DNA of 7,858 bases from Planctomycetota bacterium (GCA_009924765.1 RFQW01000061.1:1-7858), one strand, 5' to 3'; counted from the first letter of the stretch, positions 1-6,528 are shown. The notes: generated from the sequence alone by a model not told the origin. Numbers and translations: made by a program.

Positions 1-588
1 TACGGACAGCGACATCGTTTCGAGCTGGAATGTGCCGCGCGCGTGGCGAAGGCGCTGGGTGCCGAGAGCCATCGCGTGGCGCACATCGACCTGGGCGCCT
101 TCGGCGGCAGCGCGCTCACCGCGGACATGGCGGTGCCCAAGGATCGCGATGTGGAACATGCCCACGACATCCCCATCACCTATGTGCCCGCACGCAACGC
201 CGTGTTCCTGACCATGGCCATGGGGCTGGCCGAGACCGTTGATGCGCGCGACCTGGCGATCGGCGTGAATGCGCTCGACTACAGCGGCTATCCCGACTGC
301 CGGCCGGAGTTCGTGCAGGCGTTCGAGCAGCTGGCCAACCTTGGCACCAAGGCGGGCGTGGAGGCGGCCGCGCGAGGCGAGCGCTGGTTCAGCGTGCATG
401 CGCCGTTGATGCAGTTGACCAAGGCCGAGATCGTGAAGCTGGGCACCGATCTGCGCGTTGATCTTGGCATGACCACCAGCTGCTACGACCCGCATGCCGA
501 CGGCACGCCGTGTGGCCACTGCGATGCGTGCCTGCTGCGCGCGAAGGGTTTCGCGGAAGCCGGCGTGCGCGACGCGCGTGCGCGTTAG
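1..588 (+). CDS. queC: QueC, 7-cyano-7-deazaguanine (preQ0) synthase, 5'-truncated by window edge
   Basis: QueC converts 7-carboxy-7-deazaguanine to preQ0 with ATP and ammonia, in the cytoplasm, on the way to queuosine in tRNA. The reading frame is open from base 1 and gives 195 residues. It starts at YGQRH, the conserved segment that in QueC follows the N-terminal SGGxDS ATP-pyrophosphatase loop by roughly 25 residues, so only the N-terminus with that loop is missing. Other visible family segments are YVPARN (about residues 62-67), DYSGYPDCRPEF (about 94-105) and LTKAEIVKLG (about 139-148). Near the C-terminus C161, C171, C174 and C177 form the expected zinc site (SCY...PCGHCDAC). The protein ends soon after KGFAEAG, as is usual. 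The apparent GTG start at 43 is only an internal valine codon. No other queuosine genes are visible. The TAG stop (586-588) overlaps the TAA stop of the convergent gene, and the last codons lie in a 28-bp repeat. Confidence 0.96.
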   Translation, partial: YGQRHRFELECAARVAKALGAESHRVAHIDLGAFGGSALTADMAVPKDRDVEHAHDIPITYVPARNAVFLTMAMGLAETVDARDLAIGVNALDYSGYPDCRPEFVQAFEQLANLGTKAGVEAAARGERWFSVHAPLMQLTKAEIVKLGTDLRVDLGMTTSCYDPHADGTPCGHCDACLLRAKGFAEAGVRDARAR

Positions 589-602
589 CCGCAGGGGCCG
601 AA
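575..602. repeat. 28-bp direct repeat, left copy (queC / dehydrogenase convergent junction)
   Basis: This segment is identical, base for base, to 3424-3451 in the same orientation. On the plus strand it contains the final QueC codons and stop. On the minus strand it contains the last coding residues (FGPCG), the TAA stop and 10 bp beyond it. Identity stops abruptly on both sides (574/3423 and 603/3452 differ). The 10 bp outside the dockerin reading frame, cgcgtgcgcg, form an imperfect palindrome (CGCG-TG-CGCG). The two copies are 2849 bp apart and enclose the complete dehydrogenase-like gene. Confidence 0.97.
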
Positions 603-752
603 AGAGAGCATTGCGATCGCTGCATCACCGAAGTCGACGACCGCGCTTCCGTCAAGGTCGGCCACAGATTGGCCTGTCGCACCGAACTCGAGCATGATGA
701 GAGCGAGGTCCCCAAAGTCAACCTCATCACTGCCGTCAAGGTCGGCTCGACA
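585..752 (-). other. Dockerin-like double EF-hand tail of the sugar-dehydrogenase-like protein
   Basis: The last 55 residues start at C861 and end in FGPCG. Two 28-residue-spaced repeats, DLDGSDEVDFGD and DLDGSAVVDFGD, place acidic or Ser residues at loop positions 1, 3, 5, 9 and 12, the calcium-loop pattern of dockerin repeats, each followed by a short hydrophobic helix. A Cys at each end could form a disulfide closing the module. An ungapped comparison with the tail of the neighbouring peptidase gives 36 identities in 55 positions, although the rest of the two proteins is unrelated. A role in extracellular attachment is inferred. Confidence 0.85.
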
Positions 753-3332
753 GGGCAGGCATCGAGGGAGCAGCCTTCGAGTCACCGAACTCGACAGGCC
801 GAGCGGATCTGTCGCCGTGAGCGTGAGTTCGTAGGCGTAGGTGCTGCCTGCACAAGGCGTGGGCTCAATTTCGATGATCGATGTGCACGCCGACGGCCCT
901 CCCCAAGGGTGCGAGTGCGAGTCGTGCAACAGGCTGAGTTGCCACTGGCAACTCACTTGCTGGCCGTCGGGATCGAATACGAGCGGATCTACTTCGAGCC
1001 CGGCAGGATTTGCCGCGTCGTATCGTTGCCCGTCGCGAGGGCTCTCGAGCGTGATCTCCGGAGGTTTGTTCCCGGGCCAAATGGGAATCATGCTCGATAC
1101 CTCAGCTCCGGCCGCATCGCGCACGGTGAGTTTCACCTCAGCCCGCGACGGTCCTTGTCCAGCTGCACCGAACGAATGAGTCGCGATCGGGGTTGATGCG
1201 TAGGTTCCGTCTCCAAAGTCCCAAAGGAAGCTGAGCGCACCACCTTCGGGGTCCTTGCTTGCCGATCCATCGAACTGGACGGTCAGAGGCACGCTTCCGT
1301 ACGGGATGGAGGTTTTCGCCATCACGTTGGGAGGCCGATTGCCGGTCGGCTGATAGCGAATGCGCACAAGTTCGCTGAATCGAGCTGCGTAGAGTTGTCC
1401 ATCGATTGGGCTCACGCCGAGCCACATCACGACGCCCGCTGCCAAATCAAACGGGGTGACGCTCCGCACCCTGAGGTCTGGGCCAAGTTCGACGGCTCGG
1501 ATCCATTTGGCCGTGTAGTCGCCTATGTAGATGCGATGGCGCCATTCGTTGGGCCAGTCCGCGGCATCGACCTGGGGCCCTGCGACGATGCATTCGCTGG
1601 TGAATGGATCGCAAATTCGCGGGAACGCAGGATCGTCGACCGTTCGCCACGCCACTGGGCCTGAGGCCGAGGGAACCCGAGCTGCCACTGCAGAGGTTGG
1701 TGGTTGCGGCATGTCGAGAATGGGCGGAGTGTGACGAAACTTCGGTGTTTGTGTGGATCCGAGAATTGCGGGGTTCGAGCCCGTATACGCAACAACGCCA
1801 TCGATATTTGGACCGCTCTGTCCAATGCTTTCGAGACAGATCGAATGCGCTCCTGCCGACAGCGGAATGTTGATCACGAGCCACTGCCAGAGATCCCAGC
1901 GCGAAGTGGTTCCGAACGATGGCTGCGCTACCGGGCTACCGTCGATCAGCAGACGCATTGTGCGCGAGGTCTCCGCTCCAAGGGCGTACCGGATCGCGAT
2001 GGCGGTTGTTCCTACAGTCGGCGCGGTCACGATCACTTGAGCCGATTCGCCAGCATCTGCGATGAAATCCACATACCCCCGCCCCGAGTAGCCGCCATGG
2101 GATCGCGCGTAGATTCCTGAGGTGATCGTTCCGTCTTCGATCTGTACCAGCACGCGTCCGTCCACCCAGTGGGATGCGTTAGATGGTGCGAGAAGATCGA
2201 CGAATGGAATGCCACCGTTCGAATCCCCCGGTGCGGCATCCTGATTAATGGTTCGAAGGCCATGAAAGATGGATGAAGCGGGGCTGTTCGCAACATAGGT
2301 CATAGGCGTGATGCCCTCATACAACGGCCAGCCCAAGTTCATGCCTCCGGTGGTGATGAGGTCAAGCTCTTCACGGTCATCCCAGCCAACATCGCCGACA
2401 ACCAGCGTGCCCGGGTTCGCGGCACTTGGATCATGGGCACCCGTACCGGGTAGGCGTGTCATTCGGTAGGGATTCCGCAGGCCAAGCGCCCAGACCTTGC
2501 TGCGCGGTGCATTGGGTGCGGTGGCATCGAAATACGGATTGCTGGGAACACCGAGGCCAGTGTCCGGATCGAGGCGAAGTATCTTGCCGCTGAGGTCATC
2601 GATCAGCTGAGCGCGAAACGCACCGACGTGACTCTTACTTCGCAGCGTTCCGTCAGCGATCGCTTGTGTCGTGTATCCGTCGTTTGTCGGACCCTCAAGG
2701 CCACGGTCCACGTACCACGGAGAGGCGGAGTCTCCAAATCCGACGAGCAGTGTTCCATCCTCACCAAAGATCAACGAGCCCTCGCCATGACAACGGTTTA
2801 CAAGGGGGAATCCATCGCTGGCATCTCGACCAAGCAGAACCTTTCGGCTGTTTGGATCGGCCGTGCGCCAACCGCTCTCGCGAGTGATGCGGTAACTGGC
2901 GAGGCGCGAGATCGAGGCCTGCTCTGGAATGGAGTTGGCGGCGTTGTAGTTCGGCGTGCCGCCGCGCAGAAAGTGCTCTCGGTCGACGGCGTAAAGAAGA
3001 TAGACCAACCCACTTTCGGCAAAGTTTGGGTGCAGGGCCAATCCAAGAAGTCCGTGATCGCCCCATCGACCTACTTCATCGCTCAGATCGAGGACTGGCT
3101 GGCTCTGTCGTGACCCGTCGGCCTCGACACGCCAAACCTTGCCTCCGTACTCCCACGCGAGAAGCGCTCCATCTGGAAGGAATTCGGCTCCAACCACTCC
3201 GCTGAAAGATCCCCCGAGCTTTTCCACGACAAATCCCGGGGGAGGGGCGGAGAGTGCCGGAGCCGCCATGGCTACTGCAAAACTAAAACCGATCACCCGG
3301 AGCATTCGTGAAATCATAAACCGTGTCGCCAT
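585..3332 (-). CDS. Secreted glucose/sorbosone dehydrogenase-type protein with nested CBM6/35-like, PKD and dockerin-like domains
   Basis: The 915-residue protein is probably an exported, PQQ-type sugar dehydrogenase. A signal peptide spans about residues 1-29 (hydrophobic core LRVIGFSFAVAMAA, cleavage near ALSA). The beta-propeller occupies about 33-345: GLLGLALHPNF (95-105), CHGEGSLIFG with H182, where the catalytic His of soluble glucose dehydrogenase falls, GLRNP with R286/N287, and GDVGWDDREELDL followed by NLGWPLYEG. A CBM6/35-like carbohydrate-binding domain (about 385-520) follows, and the propeller then resumes at 596-660 (YIGDYTAKWIRAV, LYAARFSELVRIRY). Next come a PKD domain (667-748, WDFGDGT), an Ig-like domain (755-855) with the LLHDSHSHPW segment, and a dockerin-like tail (861-915). 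PQQ binding and substrate are inferred. The start at 3332 has no clear ribosome site; ATGs at residues 6 and 10 would also leave a good signal peptide. G+C is lower than in the neighbours, suggesting a separate origin. Confidence 0.9.
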   Translation of the reverse strand: MATRFMISRMLRVIGFSFAVAMAAPALSAPPPGFVVEKLGGSFSGVVGAEFLPDGALLAWEYGGKVWRVEADGSRQSQPVLDLSDEVGRWGDHGLLGLALHPNFAESGLVYLLYAVDREHFLRGGTPNYNAANSIPEQASISRLASYRITRESGWRTADPNSRKVLLGRDASDGFPLVNRCHGEGSLIFGEDGTLLVGFGDSASPWYVDRGLEGPTNDGYTTQAIADGTLRSKSHVGAFRAQLIDDLSGKILRLDPDTGLGVPSNPYFDATAPNAPRSKVWALGLRNPYRMTRLPGTGAHDPSAANPGTLVVGDVGWDDREELDLITTGGMNLGWPLYEGITPMTYVANSPASSIFHGLRTINQDAAPGDSNGGIPFVDLLAPSNASHWVDGRVLVQIEDGTITSGIYARSHGGYSGRGYVDFIADAGESAQVIVTAPTVGTTAIAIRYALGAETSRTMRLLIDGSPVAQPSFGTTSRWDLWQWLVINIPLSAGAHSICLESIGQSGPNIDGVVAYTGSNPAILGSTQTPKFRHTPPILDMPQPPTSAVAARVPSASGPVAWRTVDDPAFPRICDPFTSECIVAGPQVDAADWPNEWRHRIYIGDYTAKWIRAVELGPDLRVRSVTPFDLAAGVVMWLGVSPIDGQLYAARFSELVRIRYQPTGNRPPNVMAKTSIPYGSVPLTVQFDGSASKDPEGGALSFLWDFGDGTYASTPIATHSFGAAGQGPSRAEVKLTVRDAAGAEVSSMIPIWPGNKPPEITLESPRDGQRYDAANPAGLEVDPLVFDPDGQQVSCQWQLSLLHDSHSHPWGGPSACTSIIEIEPTPCAGSTYAYELTLTATDPLGLSSSVTRRLLPRCLPCRADLDGSDEVDFGDLALIMLEFGATGQSVADLDGSAVVDFGDAAIAMLSFGPCG
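1773..2180 (-). other. Region encoding CBM6/CBM35-like carbohydrate-binding domain inside the propeller gene
   Basis: Residues about 385-520 of the sugar-dehydrogenase-like protein have the layout of a CBM6/35 jelly roll: VQIEDGTI at the start, GGYSGRGYVDF, alternating strands with IAIRYALG, a RWDLWQWL segment, LSAGAHSICLES, and PNIDGVVAY at the end. Such modules bind sugar chains. The module sits between the GWPLYEG segment and the final propeller strands (YIGDYT...), so it appears inserted within the propeller rather than appended. The family assignment comes from pattern recognition, not a profile search. Confidence 0.7.
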
Positions 3333-3354
3333 GCACGCAAGGACATGTTCGATT

Positions 3355-3382
3355 TTTCGACAAAGAATCAGTGGCCCGTCAA
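3355..3382 (-). promoter_or_regulatory. Weak promoter candidate for the dehydrogenase-like gene
   Basis: On the minus strand TTGACG (3377-3382) is followed after 16 bp by TCGAAA (3355-3360), about 22 bp before the ATG at 3332. The -35 box matches TTGACA at five of six positions, but the -10 box is poor (three of six against TATAAT). Planctomycete promoters may differ from this consensus, so this is only a suggestion. Confidence 0.22.
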
Positions 3383-3398
3383 ATCAAGCGTGGGCCGC
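3371..3398 (-). terminator. Possible terminator downstream of the peptidase gene
   Basis: GTGGCCC at 3371-3377 pairs with GGGCCGC at 3392-3398 (seven pairs, one of them G-U) around a 14-base loop. Read on the minus strand, it lies about 36 bp after the peptidase stop and is followed by a moderately T-rich run (tgattctttgtc). The loop is long and the T-tract interrupted, so it is at best a weak intrinsic terminator. It overlaps the candidate -35 element for the next gene. Confidence 0.3.
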
Positions 3399-3423
3399 CT
3401 GTTCAAGTTGTTTGCCTCTGGAT

Positions 3424-3451
3424 CGCGTGCGCGTTAGCCGCAGGGGCCGAA
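3424..3451. repeat. 28-bp direct repeat, right copy (peptidase 3' end)
   Basis: This is a perfect copy of 575-602. Here bases 3434-3451 are the last codons and TAA stop of the peptidase gene, while 3424-3433 is noncoding. Those ten bases equal the coding sequence for the end of QueC at the left copy, although no queC gene is present here. Shared coding constraint on the dockerin tail can explain only the 18-bp part inside the gene. Confidence 0.97.
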
Positions 3452-3601
3452 GTCAAGCATCAGCAGCGCGGCGTCGCCGAAGTCCACCAGCTCGCTGCCA
3501 TCCAGGTCGGATGGCTGCGGGCCCACTGAACCGAAATCCAGCAGCAGGAAGGCGATGTCGCCGAAGTCCACGAGGTCGTTGCCATCCAGATCGGAGCGGC
3601 A
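3434..3601 (-). other. Dockerin-like double EF-hand tail of the peptidase
   Basis: The last 55 residues start with CRSDLDG and end in FGPCG. Loops DLDGNDLVDFGD and DLDGSELVDFGD are 28 residues apart. The repeat is also visible in the DNA: the 14-mer tcgccgaagtccac occurs at 3474-3487 and again at 3558-3571, 84 bp apart. Loop positions 1, 3, 5, 9 and 12 carry Asp, Asp, Asn/Ser, Asp and Asp as in calcium-binding dockerin repeats. Cys residues bracket the module. No cohesin partner is encoded in the window. Confidence 0.85.
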
Positions 3602-6451
3602 GGGTGTTGCGCCCGATCGGAACGAGAACGAGAACGCGCCACCCGCCGCGATCCACGATGCCGGACCCGCATCGGCCGGCACGCGCGATTGCCCGGCCCA
3701 GTCATCGCCCCAGGCGATCACCTGACCCGTGCGCAGCAACGCAAGCGAGTGGAACTCGCCCGCCGCCACATCGACCGCATCCACCACGTCGGGTGGAACG
3801 CCATCCAGGCCCACTTCGGCCAGACCCCACGCCATCGCGGTGCCATCGGCGCGAAGCGCGATGGTGTGGTAGCCGCCCGAGTCCATGTCGACGAAGTCGT
3901 GCACATCCGCGGGCACCATGCCCTGACCGTAGTGCGGATAGGCATCGTCGTACGACTGGCCCGCGCCCCACGCCACGATGTCGCCGTTGGCGAGTCGCGC
4001 AAGCGAGTTGGCCTCGCCGCCGGTCACCTGCATCGCATTCGAGACGGTGCCCGGCACCGTGCACTGGCCAAACGCGTTCCAGCCCCAGGCACGCACCGAG
4101 CCGTTGGCCAGCACCGCCAGCGTGTGGCGCCGGCCGCCGCTGGCCGACACCACCGGCCCCAGATTCGACGGCACATTGCACTGACCGTAGCCATTCGAAC
4201 CCCAGCAACGCAGCGAGCCGTTGGGCAGCAGTGCGATGCTGTGGAAGTACCCGGCGGCAACGCTGGACACGGTTCCAAGGTTGGCGGGCACGTCACGCTG
4301 TCCCCACGAGTTGATGCCGAAGCAGTGCACCATGCCCGCCCCATCGAGCGCGATGGAGAACTGGTAGCCGCCATCCACCATCACCATGCCGCGCGTCAGC
4401 GCCACCTGGCCGTACGAGTCGTCGCCCCATGGAATCACCGCGGCGCACGCATCGGTGCAGCGCGTGCGCAGCGATGGTGAAGGCATGGCACCGATGGAAT
4501 CGCCCACGAAACCCACGGTGAGCCAATTGGCGCCATCCGGATTGGCGTACGCCACGCGGATCGCGTGCATGCCCGCCTCCAGCGCCACCGATCCGAAGGT
4601 GCGGTACTGCATGTCGGTGCCTGGGTTGTCCACCACCAGCACGTCATCCACCCACAGTTTCGCGGGGCCATCGGACTCGATGTACAGCGTGTGCATGCGG
4701 CGCTGATCCGTCACCGCAAAGCCCTCGAGCTGCGCGCCGACCTGCGCCACGCGTCCGCTGCCGGCGAACGGCCCCTGACTCCACGGGAAGTCCACGGTGG
4801 GAACCACCTCGCTGGCGTAGGGCGTCATGGCCGCGAAATCGGGCAGTTCGCTGGCCGACCCGATGTCGTAGTAGGAGATGGTGAGGCCCGGAATCACGCC
4901 ACCGATCTGCGTCGCCGGCAGAGCCCGCTGCACATCCACGCGCACGGTGGCGCTGTCGGTGCTCGTGTCGGTATCGCGCGCCATGTAGTGGAAGGTGCGC
5001 ACGCCGGGCTTGGCATCCGGCGCGAAGGTGATGCGCACCGCGTCGCGGCCACCGGGACCGCCACCCGGAAGCACCGTGAGCGCATCGCCCATGCTCGAGC
5101 TGGCGTCGCACGAGGCGATGGCAAGCGGTTCGGCGTTCGGATCGTCGTCGTTCGACAGCACATCCATCTCGAGCGTGCTGGCCGAACCTTCCATCACATC
5201 GAAGTGATCGTCGTTGGCGAGCGGCGGCAGCGGGGTGCCGATCTGCAGGGCACGCGCGATGGCCGAGCGCAGGTTGATGCGGCCGTAGCCCCACAGTTCC
5301 GTCTCGCGCGAGCCGCCCCACATGTCGCAGGAGAACTTCAGGATGTGTTCCGACTGCTCCGCGGTGATCGAGGCGTTCACGGAACGGATCAGGCCGAGCG
5401 CACCGGCGGCCACGGGCGATGCCATGCTGGTGCCGCTCCAGGCCTCGTAGCTACCGTTCATCACGGTGGACAGGATCGCCACGCCCGGCGCGAACACGGT
5501 GACGCCGCGCCCAAAGCACGAGAAGGAGGCGCGATCGTCATAGTCATCGGACGCGCCGATCACCATCACGCTCGGCAAGTCCCACGACCACCAGTTCTCC
5601 GCGCTGTTGCCCGCCGACCAGCACAGCGACACGTTCATGGCATGCAGCGCCGCGCCCGCATCCTCGTGCACCTGCCCGCCGATGCCGCTGAAGCTGCAGT
5701 TCACCACCGTGGCGCCGTGGTTTGCGGCCCACAGCACGCCCTCGATCAGGTCGTCCTCGTAGGCCGAGCCGATGTTGTCGATGGTGGCGCGCACGGGCAG
5801 GATGCGGAAGTTCCAGCCCATTCCGCTCACGCCGTTGGCGTTGTTGCCCAGTGCCGCCGCGCAGCCGGCCACGTGCGTGCCGTGTCCCTGCGAATCGGTG
5901 ACCCGTCCGCCGTCCACCTCGGCGGTGTCGGTGTAGGCGTTGTAGCCGGGCATTCGCGTGCCCAGATCCGAGTGCGGATTCACGCCGGTGTCCACCACGC
6001 CGATCACCACCTCGTTGCTGCCGGTGGTCATGTCCCACGCTGACGCGCTCTCCATGATGTCGTGATGCCACTGATTCGGGAAGTACGTGTCGTTGGGCAC
6101 GCCGGTGGGAAACACCAGCCAGTCGGGTTCCACATAGGCGAACGCGCCGGAGGCCATGAGTTGCGCCGCCACCGCGCGTTCGGCGGTGCCGGGTGTGGCA
6201 GGGCCCCACGGCGTGTCGATCACCAGCACGCCGATCTGCGGAAGGTCGGAACGGATGCTGGCGCCGGCATCGCTCACAAGCTGCTGCACCTGATCGCGCG
6301 TGACCGTGGTCCTGGGCTTGGCGAACAACCGTCCACAGAAGCTTCGTTCGGCCGGGATCTCGCGGAAGGCATCGGGCCTTGGACCTGCCGCTTCGGCAGA
6401 GAGCGTGCAGGCGAGGCCAAGCAGGGCGATCAGTCGCGGCGCAAAGGTCAT
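3434..6451 (-). CDS. Secreted subtilisin-family (S8) serine peptidase with PA14-like, RCC1-like propeller and dockerin-like domains
   Basis: The 1005-residue protein is an exported serine endopeptidase precursor. A signal peptide (about 1-22, MTFAPRLIALLGLACTLSAE) precedes an I9-type propeptide (about 43-114, ending YVEPD). The catalytic domain (about 120-400) has all key residues: D154 in GVVDTGV, H190 in GHGTHVAG, oxyanion N282 in SAGN and nucleophile S342 in GTSMASP. It is followed by a cadherin/Ig-like domain (411-508, VLSNDDDP), a PA14-like domain (518-652, SYYDIGSAS, LYIESDGPAKLWVDD), seven RCC1-type WG...GQ units (671-946) and a dockerin-like tail (951-1005). The frame extends to an ATG at 6508, adding 19 residues. 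I prefer 6451 because it puts the signal peptide directly at the N-terminus and lies at the predicted start of a leaderless transcript. The gene follows gyrB by 97 bp on the same strand but probably has its own promoter. Natural substrates are unknown. Confidence 0.93.
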   Translation of the reverse strand: MTFAPRLIALLGLACTLSAEAAGPRPDAFREIPAERSFCGRLFAKPRTTVTRDQVQQLVSDAGASIRSDLPQIGVLVIDTPWGPATPGTAERAVAAQLMASGAFAYVEPDWLVFPTGVPNDTYFPNQWHHDIMESASAWDMTTGSNEVVIGVVDTGVNPHSDLGTRMPGYNAYTDTAEVDGGRVTDSQGHGTHVAGCAAALGNNANGVSGMGWNFRILPVRATIDNIGSAYEDDLIEGVLWAANHGATVVNCSFSGIGGQVHEDAGAALHAMNVSLCWSAGNSAENWWSWDLPSVMVIGASDDYDDRASFSCFGRGVTVFAPGVAILSTVMNGSYEAWSGTSMASPVAAGALGLIRSVNASITAEQSEHILKFSCDMWGGSRETELWGYGRINLRSAIARALQIGTPLPPLANDDHFDVMEGSASTLEMDVLSNDDDPNAEPLAIASCDASSSMGDALTVLPGGGPGGRDAVRITFAPDAKPGVRTFHYMARDTDTSTDSATVRVDVQRALPATQIGGVIPGLTISYYDIGSASELPDFAAMTPYASEVVPTVDFPWSQGPFAGSGRVAQVGAQLEGFAVTDQRRMHTLYIESDGPAKLWVDDVLVVDNPGTDMQYRTFGSVALEAGMHAIRVAYANPDGANWLTVGFVGDSIGAMPSPSLRTRCTDACAAVIPWGDDSYGQVALTRGMVMVDGGYQFSIALDGAGMVHCFGINSWGQRDVPANLGTVSSVAAGYFHSIALLPNGSLRCWGSNGYGQCNVPSNLGPVVSASGGRRHTLAVLANGSVRAWGWNAFGQCTVPGTVSNAMQVTGGEANSLARLANGDIVAWGAGQSYDDAYPHYGQGMVPADVHDFVDMDSGGYHTIALRADGTAMAWGLAEVGLDGVPPDVVDAVDVAAGEFHSLALLRTGQVIAWGDDWAGQSRVPADAGPASWIAAGGAFSFSFRSGATPCRSDLDGNDLVDFGDIAFLLLDFGSVGPQPSDLDGSELVDFGDAALLMLDFGPCG
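3614..4441 (-). other. Region encoding a seven-bladed RCC1-like beta-propeller in the peptidase
   Basis: Seven blade motifs of the type (A/C)WG...(Y/F)GQ occur, with the aromatic residue at 675, 711 (Phe), 750, 789, 828, 875 and 914 of the protein; spacing is mostly 36-39 residues. Between them recur segments such as AAGYFHSIALLPNGSL and ASGGRRHTLAVLANGSV. Blade five carries an insertion (QSYDDAYPHYGQ) and blade six has lost the GQ. Seven units match the closed RCC1 fold. In secreted bacterial proteins these propellers are thought to act as binding platforms; the ligand is unknown. Confidence 0.85.
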
Positions 6452-6457
6452 ACGCGC

Positions 6458-6485
6458 AACATAGCCCGTGCGGCGCGCGTGGCAA
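6458..6485 (-). promoter_or_regulatory. Promoter candidate for the S8 peptidase gene, implying a leaderless mRNA
   Basis: On the minus strand TTGCCA (6480-6485, five of six matches to TTGACA) is separated by 16 bp from TATGTT (6458-6463, four of six matches to TATAAT). The -10 box ends 6 bp before the ATG at 6451, so transcription would start at or next to the start codon. No Shine-Dalgarno sequence precedes that ATG, which agrees with a leaderless transcript. The match is to the general sigma-70 consensus. Confidence 0.4.
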
Positions 6486-6528
6486 AGCACAAATCGGCGC
6501 CCCATCATCGAAATTCCGGGCCCAACGC

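Larger units (their letters stand above)
3333..3433 (-). other. Intergenic spacer between the peptidase and dehydrogenase-like genes
   Basis: This is a 101-bp noncoding gap between two same-strand genes and the only clearly AT-richer stretch in the window: the row 3301-3360, at the gene start, is about 45% G+C by hand count. It holds an inverted repeat, a weak promoter-like pair and, at its right end, the noncoding 10 bp of the 28-bp repeat. There is no convincing Shine-Dalgarno sequence before the ATG at 3332. Confidence 0.7.

Noticed and set aside
560..600. GC-rich palindromic bases (acgcgcgt and nearby) as a terminator for queC
   Set aside because: The arms are too short or leave no loop, there is no T-tract, and the bases are coding for QueC and the opposing protein.
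575..602. 28-bp repeat as a transposon target-site duplication or attachment site
   Set aside because: No transposase, integrase or terminal inverted repeats are visible between the copies, and 28 bp is long for a target duplication. Homologous recombination at conserved dockerin ends fits better.
3434..3601. 84-bp spaced DNA repeat as a regulatory or CRISPR-like repeat
   Set aside because: The repeat is explained by the two dockerin-like loops in the protein; it has only two units and lies fully within coding sequence.
3139..4314. Long plus-strand open frame of 391 codons opposite the two exoprotein genes
   Set aside because: Its product is low-complexity Arg/Pro/Ser-rich sequence with no family signature, typical of the antisense frame of GC-rich genes. 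The minus-strand frames have clear domains and catalytic motifs.
4565..6043. Plus-strand open frame of 492 codons antisense to the peptidase gene
   Set aside because: The product is rich in His, Arg, Ala and Gly with no recognisable domain; it is a shadow of the S8 peptidase and PA14-coding strand.
6407..6451. Possible lipoprotein signal (LGLAC) in the peptidase signal peptide
   Set aside because: The residue at position -3 to the Cys is Gly instead of Leu/Val/Ile, and a standard signal-peptidase site (SAEAA) follows, so ordinary export is more likely.
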